A DNA stretch of 64,000 nucleotides from Neptunomonas sp. Its GTDB lineage: Bacteria > Pseudomonadota > Gammaproteobacteria > Pseudomonadales > Balneatricaceae. Positions within the stretch are counted from its first letter, which is position 1, and every line of letters begins with the position of its first letter. The notes under the pieces are model-generated. The model ran no database searches. It saw only the letters and a program-made list of their open reading frames with translations, and was not told where the DNA came from. This document shows positions 18,425 through 29,052 of the stretch, one piece after another. Location of the stretch: NCBI RefSeq assembly GCF_016744175.1, contig NZ_JADGEV010000006.1:62001-126000 (forward strand), read 5' to 3'. A program made the position numbers and the translations under genes.

Positions 18425-20542
18425 TCAGTCTACTTCTATAATAACATTTTGATTGTCTAGTAATGCGATGAATTTTTCGTTCTTTAAAGGTCTGCTTAAT
18501 AAAAATCCTTGTGCTATATCACAATTGATTGAACGTAATATATTCAACTGCTCTGCTGTTTCAACGCCTTCAGCTACGACTTTTACATTGAGTCCTTGGG
18601 CCATGTGGATGATGGCTTCGACAATTTTTTTGTCGCCCTTGCTATTTTCTAAATCTTGAATGAATGATTGGTCAATTTTCACTTTGTTAATTTGTAAATT
18701 GCGTATACGGCTAAGTGAGGAGTAGCCTGTGCCAAAATCGTCGATGGATATGCTGATGCCCATTTTCTGAACCGTACGAATTTTTTCTTGAAGGGTTTCT
18801 ATTGAAGCAATTAATACACCTTCTGTGAGTTCTAATTCTAATGTTTCCAGAGGTATATCATATTCGTTAGTTGCTTCATGAATAAGCTGTTGTAAATCGC
18901 TGCGCATGAATGTTAAACCGGAAAGGTTTACGGCCAATTGTGGGATATCAAAGCCAGATTGCCTCCATTGTTTTATTTGTCTGGCTGCCGCCTTCAAAAC
19001 CCAATTGTCTAAGCGAGTCACTAAACCGCTCTGCTCTGCAAAGACTACAAATGTAGCGGGTGAAATGAATCCGCGTTCAGGATGCTCCCAGCGCAATAAT
19101 ACTTCTGCAGAAATAATCTTATTTGTACGTAAGTCGTGTAGAGGTTGGAATACTAAGTAAAACTGGTCCTCTTCTAATGCTTGTTGGATATCTTTCCAAA
19201 GAACTAATCGCTCATCCAGTGCAAATGTTTTTAGTTGATTGAAAAACATATAATCAAGCTCCAGGCGACGAGCTTCGCTGATTGCTTCTTCCGCATGACT
19301 TAATAATGTAAGTTCTTGGTCTCCATCAGTGGGTGCAATGCTAACGCCTACGCGTGATTGAAAAGACAGTTGCTGGCCTTCAATTTGAGCAGGAAGCATT
19401 ATCTCTGTTTGTATTGTATTGATGAGAATGTTTATTTCGCGTAGATCTGAAAGTTCAGGGCGAATTACTGTGATAATGTCGTCGCTATAGCGTGCTAGTA
19501 CATCATCGTCGTTGAGCGTTTTTTTGATGCGATTAGATATATTTATAAGAATTAAGTTGCAGTAGTCTGTTCCCCATTGAGCCAAAATATCTCGTAGTAG
19601 CGGGAGTTTTATAGCAAGTATTGCGCACTTTTTGTTGCTAGGGAGAATGGCCAATATACGAGTGAGTTCATCTTCAAGCGCTTTGCGGGACAATAGCTGG
19701 GTAACAGGGTCGTAATTAGCCAGATGTTGAGCTTGAATATTTGCTTGTTTAAGGTCTTCATTCTCAATAGTTTGTTGGCGAAAATGTACAAGTGCTGCGG
19801 CTATGCTTCCAATTTCATCTTTACGATCATTGTCGGTTATTTCTTCAGTGATATGGCCTGAGGAGAGTCGTTCTATTTGGTCGACAAGCCTCGCTGTGGG
19901 AGCGGTAATGCTGCTGGCGATGCGTCCTGAAATTAAATAGGCTAATAGACCGGCAAAAGTTGCTAATAAAATGAATGTTATATGGCGAGAAAAGTAAGTG
20001 TGCTCAATATCCTTAGTGTAAATTCCTGATCCTACTATGAGGTCTGTTCCAGGGATCAGTTTTGCATAGCTTATTTTTTCAGTGGGTATGGTTTCACCAG
20101 GCTTTGGCCAATAGTAAGAGGTAAAAACTTCTCCTTTTTTACGAATACCCTGCAGCATAGGTCGTATGATGTAATTGCCATTGTTGTCTTGTAATTGACT
20201 GATGTCTCGTCCATTTATGTTTGGCAGGATGGGGTGGGCAATATTAACGCCGGATAGATTAGTAATGAAAATATAGTTTTTGTTGTAACGAAGGTTTTGC
20301 ACGAGCTGTTTGGCAAAAATCATTTTTTCTTCTTCAGAAAGTGAGTGGTTATCTGAAGAGAGAACTGGCTTTAGCTGGCTAATGGCACTGTCGACAACGC
20401 TTTTAAGAGTGTTTTTTCGAGACTCTATTAGATCATCATGTGAATATTTGAGCGAAAGAAGAGATACCGCTGTGATACTGAGCATTGTCAGTGCTACTAA
20501 AATATAAAGCTTCCAGCGTATGCTGATATCTTGTAAACGCAT
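18425..20542 (-). CDS. Cache-HAMP-GGDEF(degenerate)-EAL cyclic-di-GMP phosphodiesterase
   Basis: A 705-residue inner-membrane sensor. Two hydrophobic helices (about residues 9-30 and 190-208) flank a periplasmic single-Cache domain (with NYIFITNLSGVNIAHP and KPGETIPTEKISYAKL). A HAMP segment follows, then a GGDEF domain (about 275-430) whose active-site motif reads RYSDDI instead of GGDEF, so it is unlikely to make c-di-GMP. The EAL domain (about 445-690) keeps EVLLRW, ELTEGVLI, IDDFGTGYSSL, KIDQSFI and VVAEGVET, so hydrolysis of c-di-GMP is expected. I chose the ATG at 20542 because GGAGG lies 11 bases upstream; an ATG at 20560 has no good site. Its ligand is unknown. Confidence 0.92.
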   Translation of the reverse strand: MRLQDISIRWKLYILVALTMLSITAVSLLSLKYSHDDLIESRKNTLKSVVDSAISQLKPVLSSDNHSLSEEEKMIFAKQLVQNLRYNKNYIFITNLSGVNIAHPILPNINGRDISQLQDNNGNYIIRPMLQGIRKKGEVFTSYYWPKPGETIPTEKISYAKLIPGTDLIVGSGIYTKDIEHTYFSRHITFILLATFAGLLAYLISGRIASSITAPTARLVDQIERLSSGHITEEITDNDRKDEIGSIAAALVHFRQQTIENEDLKQANIQAQHLANYDPVTQLLSRKALEDELTRILAILPSNKKCAILAIKLPLLRDILAQWGTDYCNLILINISNRIKKTLNDDDVLARYSDDIITVIRPELSDLREINILINTIQTEIMLPAQIEGQQLSFQSRVGVSIAPTDGDQELTLLSHAEEAISEARRLELDYMFFNQLKTFALDERLVLWKDIQQALEEDQFYLVFQPLHDLRTNKIISAEVLLRWEHPERGFISPATFVVFAEQSGLVTRLDNWVLKAAARQIKQWRQSGFDIPQLAVNLSGLTFMRSDLQQLIHEATNEYDIPLETLELELTEGVLIASIETLQEKIRTVQKMGISISIDDFGTGYSSLSRIRNLQINKVKIDQSFIQDLENSKGDKKIVEAIIHMAQGLNVKVVAEGVETAEQLNILRSINCDIAQGFLLSRPLKNEKFIALLDNQNVIIEVD

Positions 20543-20660
20543 TGACGCTAAGACCTCCATGCCTATCTTGAGAGCAACGACAGTATTAAAAGACTGTTAG
20601 TTAATATAAGAGTCTTAGACAGAAAGTTGGAAATTGCCAGTTTTTGGCAAAGGTAGATGC

Positions 20661-20688
20661 AAAAAAAGGCGCTTATGCGCCTTTTTAA
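20661..20688 (-). terminator. Intrinsic terminator of metK
   Basis: A 10-bp stem (AAAAAGGCGC at 20663-20672 inverted at 20677-20686) with a 4-base loop, followed on the minus strand by a T-run. It lies 16 bases past the metK stop. Confidence 0.92.
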
Positions 20689-20703
20689 AATGCAATGTAT
20701 GGT

Positions 20704-21894
20704 TTAAATGCCAGCGTCAGCTTTTAGTGCTTCAATTTTGTCTGTGCGCTCCCACGTAAATGCCGTAAAGGTGTCATCTTTCACGGTCATTTCATGAGGT
20801 AGGCGTCCAAAGTGTCCGTAAGCCGCTGTTGCCTGATACATAGGATGTAAAAGGTCTAGCATACGAGTGATTGCGTGTGGGCGTAGGTCGAAATGACGAT
20901 TGATAAGTCCGATAATTTTCTCATCAGAAATTTTGCCAGTTCCAAAGGTGTTGATAGAAACTGAAGTAGGTTCAGCAACACCGATTGCATATGATACTTG
21001 GATCTCACAACGATCAGCTAATCCAGCGGCAACGATATTTTTAGCAACATAGCGGCCAGCATAAGCCGCAGAGCGATCTACTTTTGATGGGTCTTTGCCT
21101 GAGAACGCCCCGCCTCCGTGACGTGCCATGCCGCCGTAAGTATCCACAATGATCTTACGACCAGTCAGACCGCAATCTCCTACAGGCCCGCCGGTAACAA
21201 ATGAACCCGTAGGGTTGATGTGAAACTTGGTCTCTTTTGTGAGCCATTCTGCCGGTAATACGTGTTTGATGATCAGTTCCATTACCGCTTCGCGTAAATC
21301 GGATTGAGAAACATCAGCATTATGCTGTGTTGATAACACGACAGCATCTATACCTGATGGTTTTCCATCTTTATAGCGGAATGTCACTTGTGATTTTGCA
21401 TCTGGGCGCAACCAAGGTAACAAACCCGATTTGCGAACTTCAGCTTGACGCTCTACTAAACGGTGAGCGTAAGTGATGGGTGCCGGCATGAGTACATCGG
21501 TTTCGTTCGATGCATAGCCAAACATTAAGCCCTGGTCGCCTGCGCCTTGGTCTTCCGGTTTAGCTCGATCTACTCCCTGAGCAATTTCATGTGCTTGTTT
21601 ACCGATAATGTTGATCACACCGCATGTCGCACCATCATAACCAACATCTGACGAGGTGTAACCGATATCGCAGATGACGTTACGTACGATATCTTCAAGA
21701 TCGACCCAAGCGGATGTTGTTATTTCTCCTGAAACAATTGCTACACCTGTTTTAACTAGTGTCTCGCAGGCAACACGCGCATATTTATCTTCACTAATAA
21801 TGGCGTCAAGAACGGCGTCTGAAATTTGGTCAGCAATTTTGTCTGGGTGGCCTTCAGATACGGATTCAGAAGTAAATAGGTTATATTCGCTCAT
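20704..21894 (-). CDS. metK: S-adenosylmethionine synthetase
   Basis: Makes SAM from methionine and ATP. The 396-residue protein carries [23 protein letters not shown] at its N-terminus, the hexapeptide-type ATP motif in [12 protein letters not shown], and the glycine-rich phosphate loop [19 protein letters not shown]. Length and ends match the bacterial family. It is divergent from tkt across a 346-base region with phased repeats, and is followed by a strong terminator. No SAM-I type riboswitch was recognised in its leader. Confidence 0.98.
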   Translation of the reverse strand: MSEYNLFTSESVSEGHPDKIADQISDAVLDAIISEDKYARVACETLVKTGVAIVSGEITTSAWVDLEDIVRNVICDIGYTSSDVGYDGATCGVINIIGKQAHEIAQGVDRAKPEDQGAGDQGLMFGYASNETDVLMPAPITYAHRLVERQAEVRKSGLLPWLRPDAKSQVTFRYKDGKPSGIDAVVLSTQHNADVSQSDLREAVMELIIKHVLPAEWLTKETKFHINPTGSFVTGGPVGDCGLTGRKIIVDTYGGMARHGGGAFSGKDPSKVDRSAAYAGRYVAKNIVAAGLADRCEIQVSYAIGVAEPTSVSINTFGTGKISDEKIIGLINRHFDLRPHAITRMLDLLHPMYQATAAYGHFGRLPHEMTVKDDTFTAFTWERTDKIEALKADAGI

Positions 21895-22240
21895 CGCGTG
21901 TTTGTATCCTCAATTAAAGCTTTGTAGAGCTCATTTTAATTAAAGCGAGCCATGTCTAGTAGAACGATTTCTTATAGATCTATGGAATTCAGAGCGTGTC
22001 TGAAAGGTCACGAAACGTCTCTGGTTTAGAAGTCATTATCGTATTTTAGCTTTGTTGGACGTTGATTGCATGAAAATAGGCTTGGTTTTTCATGAAAATT
22101 TCATGAATTAACATGAAAATTCTTCAGTTTTCGTCGAAATTGGGTTTAACCGTTGAAGCGAAGGCGTATCTGCGAGAAAATTGCGGCCTGTTTTTATACT
22201 TCGCTTCACTAAATTGGGAAAAATCCCAGGAGTTGATTGA
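21895..22240. promoter_or_regulatory. Divergent control region between metK and tkt, with phased CATGAAAAT repeats
   Basis: CATGAAAAT occurs at 22069-22077, 22091-22099 and 22112-22120, with a shortened CATGAAT at 22102. The steps of 22, 11 and 10 bases keep the copies on one face of the helix. TGAAAATTCTTCA at 22114-22126 fits the MetR half-site pattern TGAA-N5-TTCA. A -10-like TATACT lies at 22195-22200 without a convincing -35, which would fit an activated tkt promoter. The tkt ribosome site CAGGAG is 8 bases before the ATG. No coding sequence is seen here. Confidence 0.5.
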
Positions 22241-24235
22241 ATGTCCTCTCGTAGAGAACTGGCCAATGCTATTCGCGCTTTAAGTATGGATGCTGTTCAA
22301 AAAGCAAAATCGGGCCACCCTGGTGCGCCAATGGGTATGGCTGATATTGCCGAAGTTCTTTGGAACGATTTTATGCAGCATAACCCTGCTAACCCGCAAT
22401 GGTTTGATCGTGATCGTTTCGTACTGTCTAACGGCCATGGGTCTATGTTGATCTACTCTTTGTTGCATTTGACTGGTTATGATGTGTCAATTGATGACAT
22501 CAAAAACTTCCGTCAGCTTCATTCTAAAACAGCAGGCCATCCAGAATACGGCTACTGCCCAGGTGTAGAGACAACAACCGGCCCTTTAGGGCAGGGTGTT
22601 TCTAATGCAGTGGGCTTTGCTACGGCTGAAAAAATCTTGGCGGCACAGTTTAACCGTGAAGGTCACGAAATTATTGATCACAACACCTATGCGTTTATGG
22701 GTGATGGTTGCATGATGGAAGGTATTTCTCATGAGGCGTGCTCACTTGCAGGCACATTAGGTTTGGGTAAGTTGATTGTCTTTTGGGATGACAACGGTAT
22801 CTCTATCGACGGTGAAGTTGAAGGTTGGTACACAGACGACAACGTTAAGCGTTTTGAAGCATACGGATGGCAAGTTATTCCGGGTGTTGATGGGCATGAT
22901 GCTGATCAGATCCGCAGTGCTATCACAAGCGCTAAAGAAGAAACGGATCGTCCAACATTGATCTGCTGCAAAACAACGATCGGTTTTGGCTCTCCGAATA
23001 AAGAAGGCAAGGAAGACTGCCATGGTGCGCCTTTGGGTGATGATGAAATCGCATTAACACGCGAACGTCTGAACTGGCCTCATGCTGCATTTGAAGTACC
23101 AGAAGATATTTATGCAGACTGGGACGCAAAAGACGCAGGTGTGCGTACTGAGAATGACTGGAACACACGCTTTGCTGCTTATAATGCGGCTTTCCCTGAG
23201 TTGGCTGCTGACTTATTGCGTCGTATTTCTGGCGACTTGCCAGCAGATTTCTCTGATAAAGCTGACGCGTGGATCGCTGAAATCGCTGCTAAAGGCGAAA
23301 CGATTGCATCGCGTAAAGCGTCGCAAAATTCGTTGAATGCATACGGCCCATTATTACCAGAATTGCTTGGTGGGTCTGCTGATTTAGCAGGTTCAAACCT
23401 GACACTGTGGTCGGGAGCCAAAGGCATTAGTAAAGATGACGCGTCTGGTAACTACTTGTATTACGGCGTACGTGAATTTGGTATGTCTGCAATGATGAAT
23501 GGTCTGGCGTTACATGGTGGCTTTATTCCATACGGAGCAACTTTCTTGGTGTTCATGGAATATGCTCGTAATGCGTTGCGTATGGCGGCACTGATGAAGC
23601 AGCGAGTCATCCATGTTTATACGCATGACTCAATTGGTTTGGGTGAAGATGGACCTACTCATCAACCCGTTGAACAGGTTTCTAACCTACGTCATACACC
23701 GAATATGAGCTGCTGGCGTCCAGGTGATGCAGTTGAATCTGCCGTCGCTTGGAAAGCAGCACTTGAGCGTACCGATGGCCCTACTGCTATGGTGTTCTCT
23801 CGTCAGAACCTTCCTCATCAGCAACGTACTCCAGAACAGATTGCTAACATTGCTCGTGGAGGGTATATCCTGCGTGATACTGATGGGCAGCCTGATGCAA
23901 TCTTGATTGCTACGGGTTCTGAACTAGGGCTAGCAATGGATGCTGCACAAGCGCTAACGGCTGAAGGCAAGAAAGTGCGCGTAGTTTCTATGCCAGAAAC
24001 GGGTGTCTTTGACCGTCAGGATGCTGCATACCGTGAATCAGTACTACCTGCTGCTGTAACGGCACGAGTTGCTGTTGAAGCGTTGCAAGCGGACTTCTGG
24101 TACAAGTATGTTGGCTTAAATGGCGGGATTGTGGGTATGACTACCTTTGGTGAGTCTGCTCCTGCTGGCGATCTGTTTAAGCACTTTGGATTTACTGTTG
24201 ATAACGTTGTAGCAACGGTAAAATCAGTACTGTAA
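22241..24235 (+). CDS. tkt: Transketolase
   Basis: Thiamine-diphosphate enzyme that transfers two-carbon ketol units in the pentose phosphate pathway and supplies erythrose-4-phosphate, the substrate of the next gene product. The 664-residue length is normal. The N-terminus has [16 protein letters not shown], the TPP-binding [18 protein letters not shown] at about residues 153-170, and in the pyrimidine domain [21 protein letters not shown]+C-rich hairpin with a T-rich tail follows, and epd starts 60 bases downstream. Confidence 0.98.
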   Translation: MSSRRELANAIRALSMDAVQKAKSGHPGAPMGMADIAEVLWNDFMQHNPANPQWFDRDRFVLSNGHGSMLIYSLLHLTGYDVSIDDIKNFRQLHSKTAGHPEYGYCPGVETTTGPLGQGVSNAVGFATAEKILAAQFNREGHEIIDHNTYAFMGDGCMMEGISHEACSLAGTLGLGKLIVFWDDNGISIDGEVEGWYTDDNVKRFEAYGWQVIPGVDGHDADQIRSAITSAKEETDRPTLICCKTTIGFGSPNKEGKEDCHGAPLGDDEIALTRERLNWPHAAFEVPEDIYADWDAKDAGVRTENDWNTRFAAYNAAFPELAADLLRRISGDLPADFSDKADAWIAEIAAKGETIASRKASQNSLNAYGPLLPELLGGSADLAGSNLTLWSGAKGISKDDASGNYLYYGVREFGMSAMMNGLALHGGFIPYGATFLVFMEYARNALRMAALMKQRVIHVYTHDSIGLGEDGPTHQPVEQVSNLRHTPNMSCWRPGDAVESAVAWKAALERTDGPTAMVFSRQNLPHQQRTPEQIANIARGGYILRDTDGQPDAILIATGSELGLAMDAAQALTAEGKKVRVVSMPETGVFDRQDAAYRESVLPAAVTARVAVEALQADFWYKYVGLNGGIVGMTTFGESAPAGDLFKHFGFTVDNVVATVKSVL

Positions 24236-24243
24236 AAAGCGGT

Positions 24244-24272
24244 AAGCCGGGCACTTGTCCGGCTTTGTTTTT
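24244..24272 (+). terminator. Probable intrinsic terminator after tkt
   Basis: AAGCCGG at 24244-24250 is inverted at 24259-24265 with an 8-base loop and followed by TGTTTTT. It may terminate or attenuate read-through from tkt into epd. Confidence 0.7.
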
Positions 24273-24295
24273 CTCTGAATATATAAGCGAGTTAG

Positions 24296-25327
24296 ATGAG
24301 CTTTCGAATTGCGATTAATGGCTACGGTCGAATCGGGCAGTGTGTCCTGCGAGCAATCTATGAAAATGGATTACAGCAGCAGCTGCAGGTGGTTGCTTTA
24401 AATGAGCTCTCCGATATAGAAACCGTTACATACCTGACTCGCTATGACACAACACATGGTCGTTTCCCTCTTCCCGTAGAGCATGATGGCGAAAACCTGA
24501 TCATTGCTAATGATCGTATTAAAGTCATTAATCAATCAGAACCTTCGCGGCTTCCTTGGGATGAGATGGGAATCGATCTTGTGATCGAATGCTCAGGCTC
24601 TTTTAGTGACCGAGGAACAGCCGAGAAGCACTTGCAGTCAGGTGCCAAAAGGCTGCTCTTTTCTCAGCCTGCAATGCCTGATGTAGATGCAACCATTGTT
24701 TATGGTTTGAATCACCAACTTCTTATGCCCGATATGACAGTGGTATCTGCTGCGTCTTGCACCACCAATTGTGTCATTCCGGTACTGGACTTGTTGGATA
24801 AGGAGTTAGGTATTGTTTGTGGGGTCACTACAACAATCCACTCTGCGATGAATGATCAACCAGTCATTGATAGCTATCATCAAACGGACTTGCGCCTGAC
24901 CAGAAGCGCTATGCAATCGATTATTCCAGTAGATACGGGTTTAGGTAAGGGAATAGATCGTTTGCTGCCTCAGTTAGCAGGGCGTTTTGAGTGTCTACAT
25001 CTGAGAGTTCCGACTATTAACGTATCTGTTATGGATATGAGTATTAATGTGTCTAAGCCAACCTCTACTGATGAGGTGAATCAGATATTTAAAAATGCAG
25101 CGGCTCAGCATTTAAAAGGTTTGTTAGGTTATACCGAAGAGCCACATGCTTCTGTCGATTTTAATCGCGACCCTCGCTCCGCTATTGTTGATGGTACGCA
25201 AACGCGAGTGAGTGGTGACAAGATGATCAAATTACTTTGCTGGTTTGATAACGAGTGGGGGTTTGCGAATCGTATGTTAGATATTGCTCAAGATTGGCTG
25301 TATCTATCGGGAAAGGATGTGCGTTAA
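24296..25327 (+). CDS. epd: Erythrose-4-phosphate dehydrogenase (GapA-like)
   Basis: A 343-residue member of the GAPDH family. The N-terminal Rossmann motif INGYGRIGQCVLRA and the active-site SAASCTTNC are clear. Assignment as Epd rather than GapA rests on the position between tkt and pgk and on Epd-like segments such as LNELSDIETVTYLTRYDTTHGRF. Epd oxidises D-erythrose-4-phosphate for pyridoxal phosphate synthesis. Neighbouring pgk and fba reproduce the enterobacterial epd-pgk-fba order. A glycolytic role as GAPDH cannot be fully excluded from sequence alone. Confidence 0.9.
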   Translation: MSFRIAINGYGRIGQCVLRAIYENGLQQQLQVVALNELSDIETVTYLTRYDTTHGRFPLPVEHDGENLIIANDRIKVINQSEPSRLPWDEMGIDLVIECSGSFSDRGTAEKHLQSGAKRLLFSQPAMPDVDATIVYGLNHQLLMPDMTVVSAASCTTNCVIPVLDLLDKELGIVCGVTTTIHSAMNDQPVIDSYHQTDLRLTRSAMQSIIPVDTGLGKGIDRLLPQLAGRFECLHLRVPTINVSVMDMSINVSKPTSTDEVNQIFKNAAAQHLKGLLGYTEEPHASVDFNRDPRSAIVDGTQTRVSGDKMIKLLCWFDNEWGFANRMLDIAQDWLYLSGKDVR

Positions 25328-25425
25328 CTAAATGTAAGCACTGTTTTCCAATGCAAAGACTGTACAAAATATAGAGTAAATTTTTTGAATTAAACCATTA
25401 GCTAAATAGTCAGTAGGACACGATC

Positions 25426-26592
25426 ATGAGTGTATTGAAGATGACGGATCTGGGTTTGAACGGTAAGCGCGTACTTATCCGTGAAGATCTCAATGTTCCT
25501 GTTAAGGATGGACAAGTAACCTCAGATGCCCGTATTCGTGCGTCATTGCCAACTATTGAGTTTGCATTGAAGGCAGGCGCTAAAGTAATGGTGATGTCTC
25601 ATTTAGGGCGCCCTACTGAAGGTGAATATGACGAGAAATATTCGCTAGCCCCTGTTGCTGAGCATCTTAGTAAGCTTTTATCACGACCAGTCCCCTTAGT
25701 TAAAGATTGGTTGGATGGCAGCTTTGAAGTGGCTGAAGGCGAGTTAGTGTTGTTGGAAAATGTACGCTTCAATGCCGGTGAGAAGAAAGATAATGAATCG
25801 TTGTCACAAAAAATGGCGGCGTTGTGTGACATCTATGTGATGGATGCATTTGGCACAGCGCATCGGGCCCAAGCTTCTACACATGGTGTTGCGCGCTTTG
25901 CTGAAGTGGCATGTGCAGGTCCGTTGTTGGCTAACGAGTTAGATGCGTTGGGTAAAGCGCTGAAACAGCCTAAGCCTCCATTGGTAGCTATTGTGGGCGG
26001 GTCTAAAGTATCAACGAAGTTGGAAGTATTAAATTCACTGTCTGATAAAGTTGATCAGCTTATTGTGGGCGGCGGTATTGCTAATACTTTCTTAGCTGCA
26101 GCGGGTAAGCCGGTCGGTAAGTCATTGTGTGAACATGACTTAATTCCAGTCGCTCAAGAGCTAATGAAAAAAGTAAAAATCCCGCTGCCAATAGATGTTG
26201 TAGTGGCAACGGAATTTTCTGAAACAGCAACAGCAACAGTAAAGTCTGTCGATGATGTGGCGGAAGATGACATGATTCTGGATATCGGTCCTGCTTCTGC
26301 AAAAGCACTTGCGAGTATGCTTAAAGATGCGGGTACTATTATTTGGAATGGCCCTGTTGGTGTGTTTGAGTTTGATCAGTTTGCCGGTGGCACGAAAACA
26401 TTATCGTTAGCCATTGCTGAAAGTGCAGGATTCTCTATAGCAGGGGGTGGAGATACACTGGCTGCTGTAGATAAATATGAGATTGCTGATAAAGTATCCT
26501 ATATCTCAACGGGTGGAGGCGCTTTCCTTGAATTTGTAGAAGGAAAAGTACTACCCGCAGTCGCAATTTTGGAAACACGTGCAGCACAGTAA
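25426..26592 (+). CDS. pgk: Phosphoglycerate kinase
   Basis: Reversible phosphate transfer between 1,3-bisphosphoglycerate and ADP in glycolysis and gluconeogenesis. The 388-residue monomeric enzyme has the N-terminal signature [16 protein letters not shown], the substrate-binding SHLGRPTEG, the hinge-region [15 protein letters not shown] and the nucleotide-loop [10 protein letters not shown] near the C-terminus. AGGA lies 8 bases before the ATG. fba follows after 69 bases. Confidence 0.98.
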   Translation: MSVLKMTDLGLNGKRVLIREDLNVPVKDGQVTSDARIRASLPTIEFALKAGAKVMVMSHLGRPTEGEYDEKYSLAPVAEHLSKLLSRPVPLVKDWLDGSFEVAEGELVLLENVRFNAGEKKDNESLSQKMAALCDIYVMDAFGTAHRAQASTHGVARFAEVACAGPLLANELDALGKALKQPKPPLVAIVGGSKVSTKLEVLNSLSDKVDQLIVGGGIANTFLAAAGKPVGKSLCEHDLIPVAQELMKKVKIPLPIDVVVATEFSETATATVKSVDDVAEDDMILDIGPASAKALASMLKDAGTIIWNGPVGVFEFDQFAGGTKTLSLAIAESAGFSIAGGGDTLAAVDKYEIADKVSYISTGGGAFLEFVEGKVLPAVAILETRAAQ

Positions 26593-26661
26593 CGCGCTTT
26601 GCTTATTTTGTATCTTTTTATAGCTAAGCTGAAAATAATTTAAAGAAATAGGTGAAACACA

Positions 26662-27726
26662 ATGGCTTTAATATCAATGCGTCAGCTGCTAGACCATGCA
26701 GCTGAATATGGTTACGGAATCCCTGCATTCAATGTGAATAACTTGGAGCAGATGCGTGCCATCATGGAAGCGGCAGATAAAACTAACTCTCCAGTGATTG
26801 TGCAGGCTTCTGCTGGCGCTCGTAAATATGCAGGCTCTAACTTCCTGCGTCATATGATTTTGGCGTCTATCGCTGAGTTTCCACACATTCCTGTTTGTAT
26901 GCATCAGGATCACGGTACTTCTCCTGATATTTGTCAGCGTTCTATCGCTATGGGCTTCTCGTCAGTAATGATGGATGGCTCGTTAATGAGTGATGGAAAA
27001 ACACCATCAAGCTATGAGTACAACGTTGATGTTACGCGTCGTACTGTTGAAATGGCTCACGCATGTGGTGTGTCTGTTGAAGGCGAGCTGGGTTGCTTGG
27101 GGTCATTAGAAACAGGGCAAGCGGGTGAAGAAGATGGCGTTGGTGCTGAAGGTACACTTTCAATGGACCAGATGTTAACTGATCCTGATGAAGCGGCTGA
27201 CTTTGTAAGCAAAACGAATGTTGATGCCCTAGCAATTGCTTGTGGTACTTCACATGGCGCTTATAAATTCACGCGTCCGCCAACTGACGATATTTTGGCA
27301 ATTGATCGTATTAAAGCAATTCATCAGCGCATTCCGGGTACGCATTTAGTTATGCATGGTTCTTCTTCTGTACCACAGGAGTGGTTGGCTGTGATTAATG
27401 AGTTTGGTGGTGAAATGCCTGAAACTTACGGTGTTCCAGTTGAGCAGATCGTTGAAGGTATCAAGTACGGCGTACGTAAAATCAATATTGATACGGACTT
27501 ACGTTTGGCTTCTACGGGGGCTATTCGTCGTTTCTTAGCTGAAAATCCATCTGAGTTTGACCCACGTAAATACTTGAAGAAAACAATTGAAGCGATGAGT
27601 GATATCTCTGCCGCTCGATATGAGGCTTTTGGTGCGGCAGGCCAAGCGTCCAAAATCAATGCAATATCGCTGGAAAATATGGCGGATGCATATGAGGCTG
27701 GTAAGCTGGATGCGAAAATCGCTTAA
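26662..27726 (+). CDS. fba: Class II fructose-bisphosphate aldolase
   Basis: Zinc-dependent aldolase cleaving fructose-1,6-bisphosphate. The 354-residue protein reads like the Calvin-cycle (CbbA) subtype of class [22 protein letters not shown] at the N-terminus, CMHQDHGTS with the zinc His and catalytic Asp region, [32 protein letters not shown] with a further zinc ligand, and [11 protein letters not shown]. The AGGTGA site lies 8 bases before the ATG. No Rubisco or phosphoribulokinase genes are present in the window. A strong terminator follows. Confidence 0.97.
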   Translation: MALISMRQLLDHAAEYGYGIPAFNVNNLEQMRAIMEAADKTNSPVIVQASAGARKYAGSNFLRHMILASIAEFPHIPVCMHQDHGTSPDICQRSIAMGFSSVMMDGSLMSDGKTPSSYEYNVDVTRRTVEMAHACGVSVEGELGCLGSLETGQAGEEDGVGAEGTLSMDQMLTDPDEAADFVSKTNVDALAIACGTSHGAYKFTRPPTDDILAIDRIKAIHQRIPGTHLVMHGSSSVPQEWLAVINEFGGEMPETYGVPVEQIVEGIKYGVRKINIDTDLRLASTGAIRRFLAENPSEFDPRKYLKKTIEAMSDISAARYEAFGAAGQASKINAISLENMADAYEAGKLDAKIA

Positions 27727-27741
27727 AGCGATGTGTCTGTG

Positions 27742-27770
27742 AAAAAGCCGCCTTCATAGGCGGCTTTTTT
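27742..27770 (+). terminator. Intrinsic terminator of fba
   Basis: An 11-bp stem (AAAAAGCCGCC at 27742-27752, inverted at 27759-27769) with a 6-base loop and a T-run, 15 bases past the fba stop. Confidence 0.93.
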
Positions 27771-27815
27771 GTATATATTGATTGTACGAAATAAATATAT
27801 TGAGAATACTCTGAT

Positions 27816-28427
27816 ATGGCTTTAATTCTTTCTACTTGGGTAAAGTTTGCTTTTTTGTTTGCACCCTTTTTTGTTGTCTCAATGTTTCTGGCATTGACGC
27901 GTACTGATTCAGTGGTAGATAGGCGATCTATTGCAAATAGGGCAGTCTTTGCTGCGTTGTGTATAAGTCTTGTGCTGTTTTTCTTTGGTTCTGCTTTGTT
28001 TGCATTGCTAGGAATAACACTGGATTCATTTCGTATTGGTGCGGGGATTCTGCTGTTTTTATCTGCTATTAGTTTGGTCAGAGATGGTGTTAGAGCCAAT
28101 GCTGAGGTGCCTAGCGAACAACGAGAAGATGTATCCGTTGTCCCGTTGGCTATCCCAACAATTATCGGTCCAGCGACTATCGGTACGATTTTGGTATACG
28201 GTGCGGAATTGCATGGGCTTGATATTGCCTATGGTTTAATTGGTTTAGTGTTAGCCTTAGTTAGTCTGTTGGTTTGCCTTCACCTTTCGACCTGGATGGA
28301 GAGAATATTAGGTAAAACTGGGCTCAATGTATTGAGTAAGGTGACAGGGTTGATACTTGCAGCAATGGCTTCTCAAATTGTTCTAACAGGCATTCATGGA
28401 TTTCTTCAGTCTGCGGGTGTGTCATAA
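27816..28427 (+). CDS. MarC family integral membrane protein
   Basis: A 203-residue inner-membrane protein with six predicted hydrophobic helices, of the MarC/UPF0056 family. The helix starting KFAFLFAPFFVVSMFLALT, the segment LFALLGITLDSFRIGAGILL and the conserved PLAIPTIIGPATIGTILV are typical. The family was once tied to multiple antibiotic resistance, but that role was not upheld; transported substrates are unknown. It stands alone between fba and the DUF937 gene. A small 7-bp hairpin lies just after the stop at 28431-28449. Confidence 0.93.
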   Translation: MALILSTWVKFAFLFAPFFVVSMFLALTRTDSVVDRRSIANRAVFAALCISLVLFFFGSALFALLGITLDSFRIGAGILLFLSAISLVRDGVRANAEVPSEQREDVSVVPLAIPTIIGPATIGTILVYGAELHGLDIAYGLIGLVLALVSLLVCLHLSTWMERILGKTGLNVLSKVTGLILAAMASQIVLTGIHGFLQSAGVS

Positions 28428-28524
28428 GGTTAACATGCTATTCATGTTAGTAAGCGTAGCGTATTAAGTATTAATCAGGCACCTATGTGGCACCTGCAAT
28501 CACCGATAAAGAGGAGATACACCG

Positions 28525-28947
28525 ATGGACTTATTAAAAATTGCAGCTGATTTGTTTCTGAATAAATTAGGCACTTCTGCTGAGGGCGTTGATTCTAATC
28601 AACTTACTAGTGCCTTAGGGTCGTTATTAGGTGGTGCGGATGGTCAGATTGATCTTAGTGATCTTATCTCGAAAGTTAGCAGTGGTGGTTTAGCTTCGTT
28701 GGCGCAATCATGGTTAGGTGATGGGGCAAATGATGGTTTTTCTGTAGATCAAGTTATGTCGGTTCTAGGGCAGTCTCAGGTTAATGAGTTCTCCTCTTCT
28801 TTGGGTTTGGATGAAGGGACTGCTTCGAATGCGCTATCGGACATGATTCCTGAACTAATAGACCAAAATAGCTCGGCAGGCGGTTTGTTAGAGGCTGTTG
28901 GTGGTGTAAGCGGATTGGCAGGTATGGCATCCAAATTTTTTAAATAA
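28525..28947 (+). CDS. YidB-like DUF937 protein
   Basis: A 140-residue acidic, glycine- and serine-rich soluble protein of the YidB/DUF937 family. It begins MDLLKIAADLFLNKLG, followed by ALGSLLGGADGQIDLSDLIS and two helical repeats around SLAQSWLGDGAND and the C-terminal GLLEAVGGVSGLAGMASKFF. No signal peptide or catalytic motif is seen. The ATG has GAGGAG 9 bases upstream. Function is unknown. It is a single-gene unit with its own palindromic terminator. Confidence 0.88.
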   Translation: MDLLKIAADLFLNKLGTSAEGVDSNQLTSALGSLLGGADGQIDLSDLISKVSSGGLASLAQSWLGDGANDGFSVDQVMSVLGQSQVNEFSSSLGLDEGTASNALSDMIPELIDQNSSAGGLLEAVGGVSGLAGMASKFFK

Positions 28948-28995
28948 ACATCACTGAAGTCTGCCATAAGCGGCTACTAATTTTTGCTCGTGACT

Positions 28996-29027
28996 AAAAG
29001 CAGACTCATATATGAGTCTGCTTTTTT
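28996..29027. terminator. Palindromic bidirectional terminator
   Basis: A 30-base perfect palindrome (15-base arms at 28996-29010 and 29011-29025) flanked by an A-run before and a T-run after the stem, so it can stop the DUF937 transcript and the convergent ridA transcript. Confidence 0.9.
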
Positions 29028-29052
29028 ACGGGATGTACGAACTTATTTTTCT

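Noticed and set aside
27656..28099. 147-codon minus-strand frame over the fba end and marC
   Set aside because: It crosses the fba terminator and lies antisense to the strongly conserved MarC helices.
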